Source: Shinella sp. H4-D48 (GTDB lineage Bacteria; Pseudomonadota; Alphaproteobacteria; Rhizobiales; Rhizobiaceae). Taken from it: 64,000 nucleotides of DNA. The DNA lies in NCBI RefSeq assembly GCF_022637395.1, contig NZ_CP093337.1, positions 1,720,001-1,784,000 of the forward strand, written 5' to 3'. Shown one piece after another: positions 42,936 to 51,238 of the stretch (positions are counted from its first letter, which is position 1; each line of letters begins with the position of its first letter). The notes under the pieces were generated by a model. It had not been told where the DNA came from. It did not search any database and was given only the letters and a program-made list of their open reading frames with translations. The translations under genes and the position numbers were made by a program.

Positions 42936-43330
42936 AGCGCCGCACCGGACCCGGCCAGCTTTCGCTCGAGATGGCGGACCAGATGGCGCCCACCAACCCC
43001 AAGTACCAAGGCCGGCATTATCGCTCGTGCCTCGCGGAAGCTCACACGATCATCGAAGCGTTCCGGCTTAGGATTACGGAACTCGAGGACTCGCTGGAAC
43101 GGCTGAAACGAGACTGCGACTACCGGCTATCACTCTGCGTGCCTCGCACGGTAGCCGAGGAGGCAAGACAACTAGCGGCGGCTGGTATGCGGTATCGCGC
43201 TGCGGAGATCGTCGAAGAGAAAGACGGCATCCCGACGGCGCTCTCCTACGCGATCGACTGCATTCCAAACCCGAAGCCAAAATTCTGCACACAGGAGCAA
43301 CTCGATGAGCGACTCGCCCAGCAATCGTGA
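42932..43330 (+). CDS. Prophage protein of unknown function with coiled-coil segment
   Basis: 132 residues from the ATG overlapping the preceding stop. Residues about 35-60 (RLRITELEDSLERLKRDCD) form a short coiled coil. Overlaps the next gene by 26 bases. No family recognised. Confidence 0.6.
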   Translation: MKRRTGPGQLSLEMADQMAPTNPKYQGRHYRSCLAEAHTIIEAFRLRITELEDSLERLKRDCDYRLSLCVPRTVAEEARQLAAAGMRYRAAEIVEEKDGIPTALSYAIDCIPNPKPKFCTQEQLDERLAQQS

Positions 43331-44465
43331 TCTTAGTCAACTCTCGGCCCTCTTGGCGGTCGCTTCTCACACGCCCGCGCCGACCAAGTCGAAAAAATCC
43401 AAGCCCGTCCCCGCCAACGACAACAAGGCGCCCGACGTTCTGTCCTGGCCAACTCTTGAGCGTCTCGCGCATCGTGGCGACGAGGTTCGTGTGTACGCTC
43501 TCAGGCACTGGAAAAACCTCAATTATCCCGGATCCGGCTACATCCCACCGCAGCCAACCGACGACGAAACTGACGAGGTACAGGTAGAGACACGCCCGTC
43601 CGAGGCCGAGCTTCTTCGCGCGGTTGATTGGACGGTGACAGGGTCCGAGCGATGGGAGCACACAGGCCGTATCGTGAAGACCTATGAACGGGCCGATCTG
43701 CCGACAGAGGTCAAGCGCCACCGAAACGGCACTGTCGACATCAAGCTCGGCGATCTCGTCTTCCGCGATGGCGAGATGGTGGAATGGGGCCGCACCAGAA
43801 AAGGCAGGGCGCTCCGTCCCGTTGAACGCGCTCGCGGCGTAAAGGGCGGAGAGGCGCCGGGAAGGACAGAGGCAGCCATTTGGTCATACATCCGTATCCG
43901 GCCAGGCGCTCCTTCACCGTTTGCTGCTACGTCGCTTCGCCGCCCATTCTCGGGAACGCCAGTTATCGTGAACATGTACGATCCGCTTCCGCGGGAGGAA
44001 CCCAGCACGAAAGACCGACACGGCCGGTTCGGCGTCGAGGAGGCTCGCGCACTTCTTAAGGAGCACGGCGTGGACGGCTCGGTGGCGTTCGCAGATCTCC
44101 CGGTCCCCGCGGCGCAGTGCCAAGACACACTCGTGCCGGGTCCGCAGTGGGTCGGCGGAGTAAAAAAACCAAAGCCTCTAGGCGAGATTTCCCAGGCGGC
44201 GGGTCGGGAGTGCGAGCTCGCGCGGCGGGTCGAGACAGGCGATTACGTCGACCACCTCCGTCGCCTCCTAGGGGATCACGCGAAGGTCCTTGATTTGGCC
44301 ATTTCCGATGCGACCGCAAGGGAGATTGGGATAGTGATGGGGAAGGCGCCCGCCTACGCCGAGAAGGCAGGCCCGTGGCTGATCGATGCTGCTATTGACG
44401 CACTGATCGCCGTCGACGAGACCGCCCGCTTGGCGGTGATGGAGGAAAAGAAAATCGCGGCTTGA
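43305..44465 (+). CDS. Prophage protein of unknown function
   Basis: 386 residues, hydrophilic. Low-complexity Lys/Pro/Ala N-terminus, then a central region with Arg-rich segments (GRTRKGRALRPVERARG) that may contact nucleic acid. No catalytic motif recognised. It closes the early/middle operon; a terminator-like hairpin follows at 44520-44541. Confidence 0.65.
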   Translation: MSDSPSNRDLSQLSALLAVASHTPAPTKSKKSKPVPANDNKAPDVLSWPTLERLAHRGDEVRVYALRHWKNLNYPGSGYIPPQPTDDETDEVQVETRPSEAELLRAVDWTVTGSERWEHTGRIVKTYERADLPTEVKRHRNGTVDIKLGDLVFRDGEMVEWGRTRKGRALRPVERARGVKGGEAPGRTEAAIWSYIRIRPGAPSPFAATSLRRPFSGTPVIVNMYDPLPREEPSTKDRHGRFGVEEARALLKEHGVDGSVAFADLPVPAAQCQDTLVPGPQWVGGVKKPKPLGEISQAAGRECELARRVETGDYVDHLRRLLGDHAKVLDLAISDATAREIGIVMGKAPAYAEKAGPWLIDAAIDALIAVDETARLAVMEEKKIAA

Positions 44466-44519
44466 TGTCGGGTCGGGGTGGTCGTCGCCCCGTATTTAAA
44501 TGAAGGGATAGATATCTCG

Positions 44520-44541
44520 GAGGCCGCCTCTGCGCGGCCTC
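44520..44541 (+). terminator. Hairpin after the early prophage operon
   Basis: Perfect stem GAGGCCGC / GCGGCCTC with loop CTCTGC, followed by TTCCAATTT. The T-run is poor, so moderate confidence. Confidence 0.5.
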
Positions 44542-44621
44542 TTCCAATTTGGGGCGCTGCCGAAACGCGGACGTGCAAACTCGCGAGATCGCCAGGACTG
44601 CTCCGAAACCCACAGACGAAA

Positions 44622-44924
44622 TCAGTAACCGCGGGCTCGCCGATTGAAGCTGCTGACCGCGTCGCTGTACGACGCGCCTGCGCGCTCGTTATCTCGGTTG
44701 GCTTCGTTGATCGCTTGTTGCGCCTCGTCGTTGCGACACGACATGTAGCTCTCCACCTCCGATTTGTATGACTCCATGTCGCGCTTGCAACGATCAAACT
44801 CCCATTCGTCGTCAAACGCCCCAAATCGTGTCGCGCAGCTTGGCGCCGACGGTTCAGAGCAGTAGGAATGCGCCAAGGATGGCACCACGATAGAGATAAA
44901 TACGGCGAAAAGTGTAGTACGCAT
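44622..44924 (-). CDS. Small secreted prophage-encoded protein
   Basis: 100 residues on the reverse strand. Signal peptide about 1-20 (MRTTLFAVFISIVVPSLAHS), then four Cys (YCSEP, SCATR, RCKRD, SCRND) that could form disulfides, and a helical C-terminal half. The frame is open upstream, but the signal peptide fixes the start at 44924. Opposite orientation and single-gene status suggest a moron-type cargo gene expressed in the lysogen. Confidence 0.7.
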   Translation of the reverse strand: MRTTLFAVFISIVVPSLAHSYCSEPSAPSCATRFGAFDDEWEFDRCKRDMESYKSEVESYMSCRNDEAQQAINEANRDNERAGASYSDAVSSFNRRARGY

Positions 44925-45403
44925 GAGAGACCCCAGTTTGCAGTATTCCTGCATGGGTTGCGATCTATTGTCTACGCAATTTTTCGTCGTTTGCACCGCT
45001 CTCGACAAGAGGACCAACGTGGCAGTCTCGCCCCAACGGCGTAGCAACGGCGCCTCTTGTCATTTATCCGACGGGTTGCCCCACTGGCCTCGGCTATGCG
45101 CTCCCGTCACCCCATTGCCGTGGCGCGCCTCCTCTCGCGACATGGTGATCGCACCGGGTTGAGCATGACCCCGCTAACCATTGGCTTGGTGGGTCGAGCA
45201 TGCTCCCCGGTGCTATGGTTCTCTACAGGTGTTGTATGTAGTTGTGGTAGACACCATGTACCTTGCTATGGTGTGTAGTAGGGGCGGTACCTGCATACAC
45301 TCTGCCATCGTAGGGTGCCCAAGTGTTGACACCGGCATACATCAGACATACATTCATCGTGCTTCAAGGCTCTGTCTAAGGCCTCTATCTTGGATGAATA
45401 CAG
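44925..45403. other. Gene-poor stretch of the prophage variable region
   Basis: No reading frame here has a convincing start and composition. It contains a 7-bp hairpin (ACACCAT / ATGGTGT at 45251-45274) and runs into a strong bidirectional terminator, so a small non-coding RNA between about 45180 and 45440 is possible but unproven. Confidence 0.35.
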
Positions 45404-45438
45404 AAAAACTCGCAGGGGTGATGACCTAGCGAGTTTTT
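45404..45438. terminator. Strong bidirectional intrinsic terminator
   Basis: Perfect stem AAAAACTCGC / GCGAGTTTTT with a 15-base loop; the T-run continues to 45440. The A-run on one side and T-run on the other make it work on both strands. The forward side has no clear gene to end, hinting at an unannotated RNA. The reverse side could end the 29-residue peptide transcript. Confidence 0.85.
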
Positions 45439-45488
45439 TTGTGCGTGGAACCGGAGCGCCTCGCAGGGCGACACTCCGGCCATGTCAT

Positions 45489-45578
45489 TTAATGACCCTT
45501 ATAGCGGTCAATGATCTGAAGAACTGCTACAACCGTTACAGGTATAGACAGGATCAGAATTACTGCTTCAATGCTCAT
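45489..45578 (-). CDS. 29-residue single-span membrane peptide (holin-like toxin or type I toxin candidate)
   Basis: A short frame starting with ATG three bases after AAGGAGG. The peptide begins MSIEAVILILSIPVTV and ends IIDRYKGH: one hydrophobic span with a charged tail. This layout matches small holin-like toxins and type I toxins such as TisB. The extended reading frame upstream has poor composition. Opposite transcription from the left would overlap it, as in antisense-controlled toxins. Confidence 0.5.
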   Translation of the reverse strand: MSIEAVILILSIPVTVVAVLQIIDRYKGH

Positions 45579-45887
45579 AGGCCTCCTTTCCTCTACGGCG
45601 GGGTTTGGATTGTCGCTTGATGAGGGCGACCCCACAGCCAACGGCGCCTTCCGGCATCCCGCGATGCTTTCCGGCTCTTCTAGTCCATTAGGCTGCTGCC
45701 GATACCAATGTATGATTGCTTTGCGTTCTGGCTGCAAACGCTAAATATACTATTGCCAGTTTCTTTATGCCACTGCCATCTCAGATACCCGCATTCTGAG
45801 CGGTCCCCCGTTGCCATCGCTATCTCAGCGCTACATGCGCTCTCCCGGCACCGGGTGTTCGTGGTGCGCTTCCTCGCGAGGGCTGTC
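45579..45887. other. Gap in the prophage variable region
   Basis: No convincing gene, repeat or hairpin seen in these 309 bases. It must contain the promoter of the 29-residue peptide (reverse) and possibly that of the forward morphogenesis genes. Confidence 0.4.
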
Positions 45888-46103
45888 ATGCTCATGGCAA
45901 CGCTGACTAGCTACGAAGACGACTTCCGCCCGATGGAGGACGATCGGCTCGTGACCATTGTCGTCGACGGCGAGGCAAGGCACTGGCTAATGGATGAGGC
46001 GCGGGGCGAGATGTATCCTGTCATGACGTATGGCTATATGATCCGTGCGTTGGCGCGGCTTGCCAGCCTAGATGTTCAGCGCGCGACTATTGCCGCATGC
46101 TAG
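45888..46103 (+). CDS. Small prophage protein of unknown function
   Basis: 71 residues; ATG at 45888 with GAGGG upstream (45894 is an alternative). Acidic N-terminal half (SYEDDFRPMEDDRLV). It overlaps the next gene by seven bases, so it is likely co-translated with the tail-protein-like gene. Confidence 0.6.
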   Translation: MLMATLTSYEDDFRPMEDDRLVTIVVDGEARHWLMDEARGEMYPVMTYGYMIRALARLASLDVQRATIAAC

Positions 46104-46663
46104 TCGTATCTATCACAGGCGACGGCGTACGCCGCTTCACACAACTTGCTCGTGAACTTGGCGACGGCAGGGCTCGCAGCGTCTACAGCCGCGCAATCAA
46201 CGACACAGGCGCCAAGGCTGCCACTGCCACGGGCAGGGCGCTGGCTGACCAGTCTGGCCTGGCCAAGCGCGTGGGCGCCAAGGCGGTCAAGAAGCGCATA
46301 CGATCCACTCCTGTCACGCTGGCCTACGAAATCCCCGTCAAGGGTGGAGAGATCAGGCTCAAGTATTTCAAGGCGCGCGAGACCCGCAAGGGTGTGAGCG
46401 CAGCGCCTCGCAATCAACGGCAGGTGTTTTCCGGTACGTTCATGAAAGCCGGTTGGTGGCCCAAGCGCGTGGTCAAGGGCAACTGGAACGGTCAGGTCTT
46501 CCGGCGGGTGGGCAACAAGTTTCAGGTGGTCAAGTCCGATGTCGTCCTGCCGACCGAAGCGACCACGGGCAACACCGCTGCAACCTTCGATAGGGGTAAG
46601 GACGCGCTCGATGTGCGCGTCACGCACTACTTGCGCAGGCTGGCTGGTGGGGCTTTGAGTTGA
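46097..46663 (+). CDS. Phage minor tail protein Z-like protein
   Basis: 188 residues, strongly basic. The N-terminal RAINDTGAKAATATGRALAD segment matches the pattern of minor tail protein Z/HK97 gp10-type tail completion proteins. Its place upstream of terminase is odd, since such genes normally follow the capsid. Match by pattern only, so moderate confidence. Confidence 0.6.
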   Translation: MLVVSITGDGVRRFTQLARELGDGRARSVYSRAINDTGAKAATATGRALADQSGLAKRVGAKAVKKRIRSTPVTLAYEIPVKGGEIRLKYFKARETRKGVSAAPRNQRQVFSGTFMKAGWWPKRVVKGNWNGQVFRRVGNKFQVVKSDVVLPTEATTGNTAATFDRGKDALDVRVTHYLRRLAGGALS

Positions 46664-46664
46664 G

Positions 46665-46827
46665 TGTTGCTCTAGAGCAACACATGATGCGATGCGCGAG
46701 AAAAATCATCTAAATGTTGATTTTCATTCGATTTATGTCGATTGTGACTTGATGGGTCGAGGCATCTGTGATAGAATGGAATGTTGCGCATCTGCAACAC
46801 ACCCCTACCATAGGGACCGTGTGTTGC
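46665..46827. repeat. TGTTGC repeats before terminase, candidate packaging (cos-type) region
   Basis: Five copies of TGTTGC or GCAACA: 46665, 46677, 46782, 46794 and 46822. The first two form the perfect 18-bp palindrome TGTTGCTCTAGAGCAACA; the next two form an inverted repeat with a 6-base spacer. The 234-base gap lies immediately upstream of the small terminase gene, where lambda-like phages have cosN/cosB. Confidence 0.5.
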
Positions 46828-46897
46828 ATAAATAGCACAGCGGGCGCGAACGCCTCGACTTCGCCACATCGGATAGTTTGAAAAGGTGTCCGCGGGC

Positions 46898-47503
46898 ATG
46901 GCTCTTGGGATCTCAATTCGGGAGTTTGCCCGCCGAGCCGGATGCGATGATAAGGTCGTCCGCCGGAAGGTGAAGTCCGAGCATATCAGGCTTTTGGCCG
47001 ACGGAACCATTGACCCTCGTTATCTTGATCTGGACTGGCGGAGCGGGGAGCATCCCGTGTCCGCGGTGGAGCAAGGTGCGGACGCATTTGCGGACACATC
47101 GAGCCTTGAAGCAGCCGCTGAAGAGTTGGTGTCCGCACCAGGCGGTGCCAAGTGGTCGAAGGCTGAAGCTGAGCGCATCAAAGAGAACTACGCTGCACTT
47201 CTGCGCCAACTCGAATTCGAGCGCGAAAGCGGCGCTGTCGTTGAAATTGAGGACGTAATCGTGGCGGTGGCCAGCGAGTACGCGGTTGTCAGAAACAGGC
47301 TTCTGGGTATCGGCTCGAAAGTGGCGCCTTCGGCTGCCGTTTTGAAGTCGGCCGAAGAGATCAAGGCCATCATCGACGAGGAAGTGATTGCCGCATTGAA
47401 CGAGTTGGCGATTGATGATGGGCAAAGAGACTTCGGAGACCTCCGCAAGTCGCTACAGCACAGGTTCGGCCCGTCTGCTGACGAGGTTGCGCCGAGCCCG
47501 TAG
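46898..47503 (+). CDS. Phage terminase small subunit (Nu1-like)
   Basis: 201 residues (a GTG at 46886 would add four). The N-terminal winged helix-turn-helix (SIREFARRAGCDDKVVRRKV) would bind the packaging site, and KWSKAEAERIKENYAALLRQ begins the conserved oligomerisation part. It recognises phage DNA for packaging with the large subunit, whose gene overlaps it by about 90 bases. Confidence 0.85.
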   Translation: MALGISIREFARRAGCDDKVVRRKVKSEHIRLLADGTIDPRYLDLDWRSGEHPVSAVEQGADAFADTSSLEAAAEELVSAPGGAKWSKAEAERIKENYAALLRQLEFERESGAVVEIEDVIVAVASEYAVVRNRLLGIGSKVAPSAAVLKSAEEIKAIIDEEVIAALNELAIDDGQRDFGDLRKSLQHRFGPSADEVAPSP

Positions 47504-49385
47504 CGAAGCGCTAAAGCCGCCACCCAAGCTCACACTTAGTCAGTGGGCCAACACATACGCATATCTGTCTCGCGAAACCAGCGCAGACACCGGCAGATTT
47601 AAGTCCTTCCGTTACCAGGACGGCATGCTCGACGCCGTGACCGATCCGACTGTCCGCCAGATCACGGTCATGAAAAGCGCCCGCGTCGGCTATACGAAGA
47701 TGCTGGACCACATGGTTGGGTATTATATCCACCAGGACCCGGCTCCGATCCTCATTGTTCAGCCGAAAGAGAGTGACGCTCGAGATTACAGCCAGACCGA
47801 AATCGCGCCGATGCTGCGTGATACGCCGGTTCTGGCGGAGATTGCAGGCGACCTGAACTCTAAGGCGGCAAACCAGAAGGTCGACAAGCGGATATTCCGC
47901 AATGGCGCGTCGGTATCCTTTGTTGGGGCGAACAGCCCGGCTGGCTTCCGTCGCATCACGGTGCGCATCGTCGCGTTTGACGAGGTCGACGGCTATCCAG
48001 CCGACGGCGCGGGCGATGAGGGCGATCAGATTTCGCTCGGCACCAAGCGAACCGAAACGTTCTGGAATCGAAAGATCATCCTTGGCAGCACGCCAACGGT
48101 TCAGGGCATCAGCCGCATCGAAAAGTCATTTGAGGAAAGCGACCAGCGCCACTACCACGTTCCTTGCCCGCATTGCGGTGCGAAACAGCGCCTGAAGTGG
48201 GAAAACTTCAGGTGGGATAAAGATGCGAACGGCAACCATCTGACGGAAACCGCACACTTCCGCTGCGAAGCCAAAGGTTGCCGCATCGAGGAGCACGACA
48301 AACTCGCCATGATCAATGGCGGGGAGTGGATTGCAGACAAGCCGTCCGTTGGGCATGCCGGCTTCCATATCTGGGCAGCTTATAGCCTGTTTCCCAATGC
48401 GTCATGGTCCGCCTTGGCAATTGAGTGGCTAGCTGCTTACAAGGACCCGCTGCGCAAGAAGACGTTCGTCAACCTCGTGCTTGGCCTGCCGCACAAGGAA
48501 GTCGTTAACGTTGCCGATCCAGACGTCCTGAAAAGCCGATGCGAGCCGTACAACTGGGAAACGCTACCGGACGGCGCCGTTATGGTGACGGTCGGGGCGG
48601 ATACTCAGGATGACCGCATCGAGGCGACGTTTGTTGCCTGGGGCGCCAACGGAGAAAGCTGGGTCGCTCGTCACGAGGTGATCAACGGTGACACGTCGAA
48701 GTTGGCCATATGGGACGAGTTCGACAGACTGATCCGAGAGCCGTGCGAGACAGACGACGGGCGAAAACTCTTCGCGCAAGCGGTCTGCATCGACAGCGCG
48801 GGCCATCGATCGGAAATGGTCTACAAGTTCGCTCGAGACCGCAAGCGTCGACGGATATATGCGTGCATCGGTCGCGGAAATCGCGATCCGAAGGCCCCGC
48901 GCATGATTTGGCCAAAGACGGCTAGCCGGACAAAGAATAGCGGCGACAAGCCATACATCATTGGCGTCGATACGGCGAAAGACGATATCTTGTCTCGTCT
49001 GGCAATCGTTCCGAACGAGAACGATCCGACGCCGCGGGCTATTCACTTTCCGGCCGTTGGGCTGAGTTCGGACTACTTCACGCAGCTGACGTCAGAGCAC
49101 GCAGTCACCAAGACCGTGGGCGGCAGAACGACTCGAAAATGGGAAACCAAGACGGCCGGCGCCCGAAATGAGGCGTGGGACTGCTTGGTACTGGCACTGG
49201 CGGCACGAATGTCTCTACCTAACAAACTTGATAAGGCGCCGCGCAGACGATCCAGCAAGGCAGATGAGAAGCCGGCGAACGACAATTCGCCAAGCAAAGA
49301 GAGCGCTACCGATGATTCCGGGGACGGGAAGCAGAAGGAGCGCGCGCCTCGCCGCAAGCGGGAACGATGGGGGGCATACCGATGA
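47415..49385 (+). CDS. Phage terminase large subunit (GpA family)
   Basis: About 656 residues. GpA-type ATPase and nuclease that packages DNA from a cos-type end. Early motifs include VMKSARVGYTKMLDHMVGYY (ATP-binding region) and FDEVDGYP (Walker B); zinc-finger-like CPHCG with CEAKGCR lies near residues 235-265. The C-terminal nuclease half follows, then a Lys/Ser/Glu-rich tail. The exact start (47412-47418) is uncertain. The stop overlaps the portal ATG. Confidence 0.93.
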   Translation: MMGKETSETSASRYSTGSARLLTRLRRARSEALKPPPKLTLSQWANTYAYLSRETSADTGRFKSFRYQDGMLDAVTDPTVRQITVMKSARVGYTKMLDHMVGYYIHQDPAPILIVQPKESDARDYSQTEIAPMLRDTPVLAEIAGDLNSKAANQKVDKRIFRNGASVSFVGANSPAGFRRITVRIVAFDEVDGYPADGAGDEGDQISLGTKRTETFWNRKIILGSTPTVQGISRIEKSFEESDQRHYHVPCPHCGAKQRLKWENFRWDKDANGNHLTETAHFRCEAKGCRIEEHDKLAMINGGEWIADKPSVGHAGFHIWAAYSLFPNASWSALAIEWLAAYKDPLRKKTFVNLVLGLPHKEVVNVADPDVLKSRCEPYNWETLPDGAVMVTVGADTQDDRIEATFVAWGANGESWVARHEVINGDTSKLAIWDEFDRLIREPCETDDGRKLFAQAVCIDSAGHRSEMVYKFARDRKRRRIYACIGRGNRDPKAPRMIWPKTASRTKNSGDKPYIIGVDTAKDDILSRLAIVPNENDPTPRAIHFPAVGLSSDYFTQLTSEHAVTKTVGGRTTRKWETKTAGARNEAWDCLVLALAARMSLPNKLDKAPRRRSSKADEKPANDNSPSKESATDDSGDGKQKERAPRRKRERWGAYR

Positions 49386-51013
49386 GCGACAAGCCACGGG
49401 TTCGGGTGAAAGCCCCCGGCGTCAAGATTGCCGCTCCTACGGTGAAGCGTGCCCGCGCACAGTACCTGCGCGACAATAGCTCAGGCATCCTGACAATGCG
49501 CCGCGCCGTCACCCGTGATGGCGCGGTTAGTGTCCGAGAGTCGGCAGAGCGCGCCTCCGCCCTAGCCTGGGATTTCATCCACAATAGCGGATGGATAGCT
49601 GGTGCAGTCGACCAGATCATCACCGACACGATTGGAGATGAACTCAAGCTGTCAGCAAGGCCGAAGCTGGCAAAACTTGGCTGGACGCCGGCGGAAATCA
49701 CCGCGTGGTCAAGGCTGGTCGAGGATGAATGGTATCTGCACGTCTGGCGGCCGCAAGAGTACAGCCTTAACGGTACGACGACGCTCGCCGAGCATCTCGA
49801 CGGAGTTATCAGGTACTATCTCGCTAGCGGAGAGGCCATCGGCCTCATCGACTTCATGCCAAAGGGCATGCGCAGGCGGCACGGTATCAAAACGGGCACG
49901 AAAGTGTCGCTGGTGGCACCTCATCGTCTGAAACGCGAGACAAATGAGTTCATCGGCCTTGATCAGGGCATCTTTCTTGATCCAGAACGCGGATCTCCAA
50001 CCAAGTTCAGGTTGATTGGACGCGAGAACGGGCAGGATTTTGACTTCGATGTGCCCGCGTGGAACGGCCCGCTGCGTCGCGTGATCCACGTTATGGACCG
50101 TGGGGAGAACCCCGACAGCGTTCGCGGCATCTCTGTCCTGGCCCCGATCCTGAAAGTCGCGGCACAGTACGACCAGTTGGCCGACGCCACTCTTACAACG
50201 GCGCTACTGCAGACGGCTTTTGCCGCCACGATCAAGTCGCCGGAGCCTTCCGAGTCTGCTTTCGAGGCAATCAGGACGCTTGAGGATGATGACCCGGATC
50301 TTGCCGCGGACCTTATGGACGTATGGGGCAACCGGATCGACGCGCTGAAGGAAAACGGCATCTCGATGTCGGACCACGGTCGGATCAACCACCTTGGCCC
50401 AGGCGAAGAATTCCACATGCACACGGCGGCAACGCCTGGCTCTCAATACATCCCATTTTCGCAGAACCTCCAGCGAGAGATGGCCCGCCGCCTTGGCATC
50501 ACCTTTGAGGCTTTCGCGATGGACCACTCTAACGCGAACTACTCGTCGGTGCGCATGGCTATGTCGTCGGTATGGCCGATCGTCACGCGCCGTCGTGAGC
50601 GTGTGGCGGCTCCGTTCTGCCAAGCCATCTACGAGTCCTGGCTCGACGAGAAGATCGGTATGGATCAGATACCGTTCAAAGGTGGATACGCGGCATTCGC
50701 GGCCAACCGTGAGCTTGTCTGCAATGCCGAGTGGCCTGGCCCAGCCCAGCCGGTGGCGGATGACTACAAGGCCACCATGGCTTCGGCCAAGCGCATCGAG
50801 CTCGGCTTATCATCGACGGAAGACGAGGCGGCACTTATGGGTCGCGACGCTGCTGTCACGCGAGAGAAGATAGCCGCAGAGATCGCGGACATGAACGAAA
50901 AGGGGATTCCGATCCCTTACGGTCGGAGTGTCGGTGGTGGCGGCCCGTTGGGTGCGGCAATGCCGTCAACAGGTCGGGTTGCGCGAGGCGCGGAGGACGT
51001 GGATGCCGATTGA
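49382..51013 (+). CDS. Phage portal protein (lambda gpB type)
   Basis: 543 residues. Dodecameric ring at the head vertex through which DNA enters. Typical lambda-portal features: NSGWIAGAVDQIITDTIG near residue 70, an ARRLGITFEAFAMDHSNANYSS segment in parts near 365-385, and SVWPIVTRRRERV. Starts with ATGA overlapping the terminase stop and overlaps the gpW-like gene by 11 bases. Confidence 0.93.
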   Translation: MSDKPRVRVKAPGVKIAAPTVKRARAQYLRDNSSGILTMRRAVTRDGAVSVRESAERASALAWDFIHNSGWIAGAVDQIITDTIGDELKLSARPKLAKLGWTPAEITAWSRLVEDEWYLHVWRPQEYSLNGTTTLAEHLDGVIRYYLASGEAIGLIDFMPKGMRRRHGIKTGTKVSLVAPHRLKRETNEFIGLDQGIFLDPERGSPTKFRLIGRENGQDFDFDVPAWNGPLRRVIHVMDRGENPDSVRGISVLAPILKVAAQYDQLADATLTTALLQTAFAATIKSPEPSESAFEAIRTLEDDDPDLAADLMDVWGNRIDALKENGISMSDHGRINHLGPGEEFHMHTAATPGSQYIPFSQNLQREMARRLGITFEAFAMDHSNANYSSVRMAMSSVWPIVTRRRERVAAPFCQAIYESWLDEKIGMDQIPFKGGYAAFAANRELVCNAEWPGPAQPVADDYKATMASAKRIELGLSSTEDEAALMGRDAAVTREKIAAEIADMNEKGIPIPYGRSVGGGGPLGAAMPSTGRVARGAEDVDAD

Positions 51014-51221
51014 CCATTGCGCGGAAGCCGAACGGCTTAGGACGCTTTACACAGCCATCGTTTCTGGTGATGGCGTCCAGCAGGCTCGCTTCGGTGAGGA
51101 CGAGATCCGCTACTTCCAAGCTGACAAGAGCGAGTTGAAGCGCCTCATCGCCTACCATGAAGGGCTTTGCGCTGGGAAGCGTAAGCGCTTCGCGGTGCGC
51201 GGCGGATTCCGACGCTACTAG
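51003..51221 (+). CDS. gpW-family head-tail joining protein
   Basis: 72 residues. Resembles lambda gpW: LRTLYTAIVSGDGVQQARF, then DEIRYFQADKSELKRLIAYH and RGGFRRY at the end. It connects the packaged head to the tail. In lambda gpW lies before the portal; here it follows it and overlaps its end. Confidence 0.8.
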   Translation: MPIDHCAEAERLRTLYTAIVSGDGVQQARFGEDEIRYFQADKSELKRLIAYHEGLCAGKRKRFAVRGGFRRY

Positions 51222-51238
51222 CCGATAAGGAAAACAAA

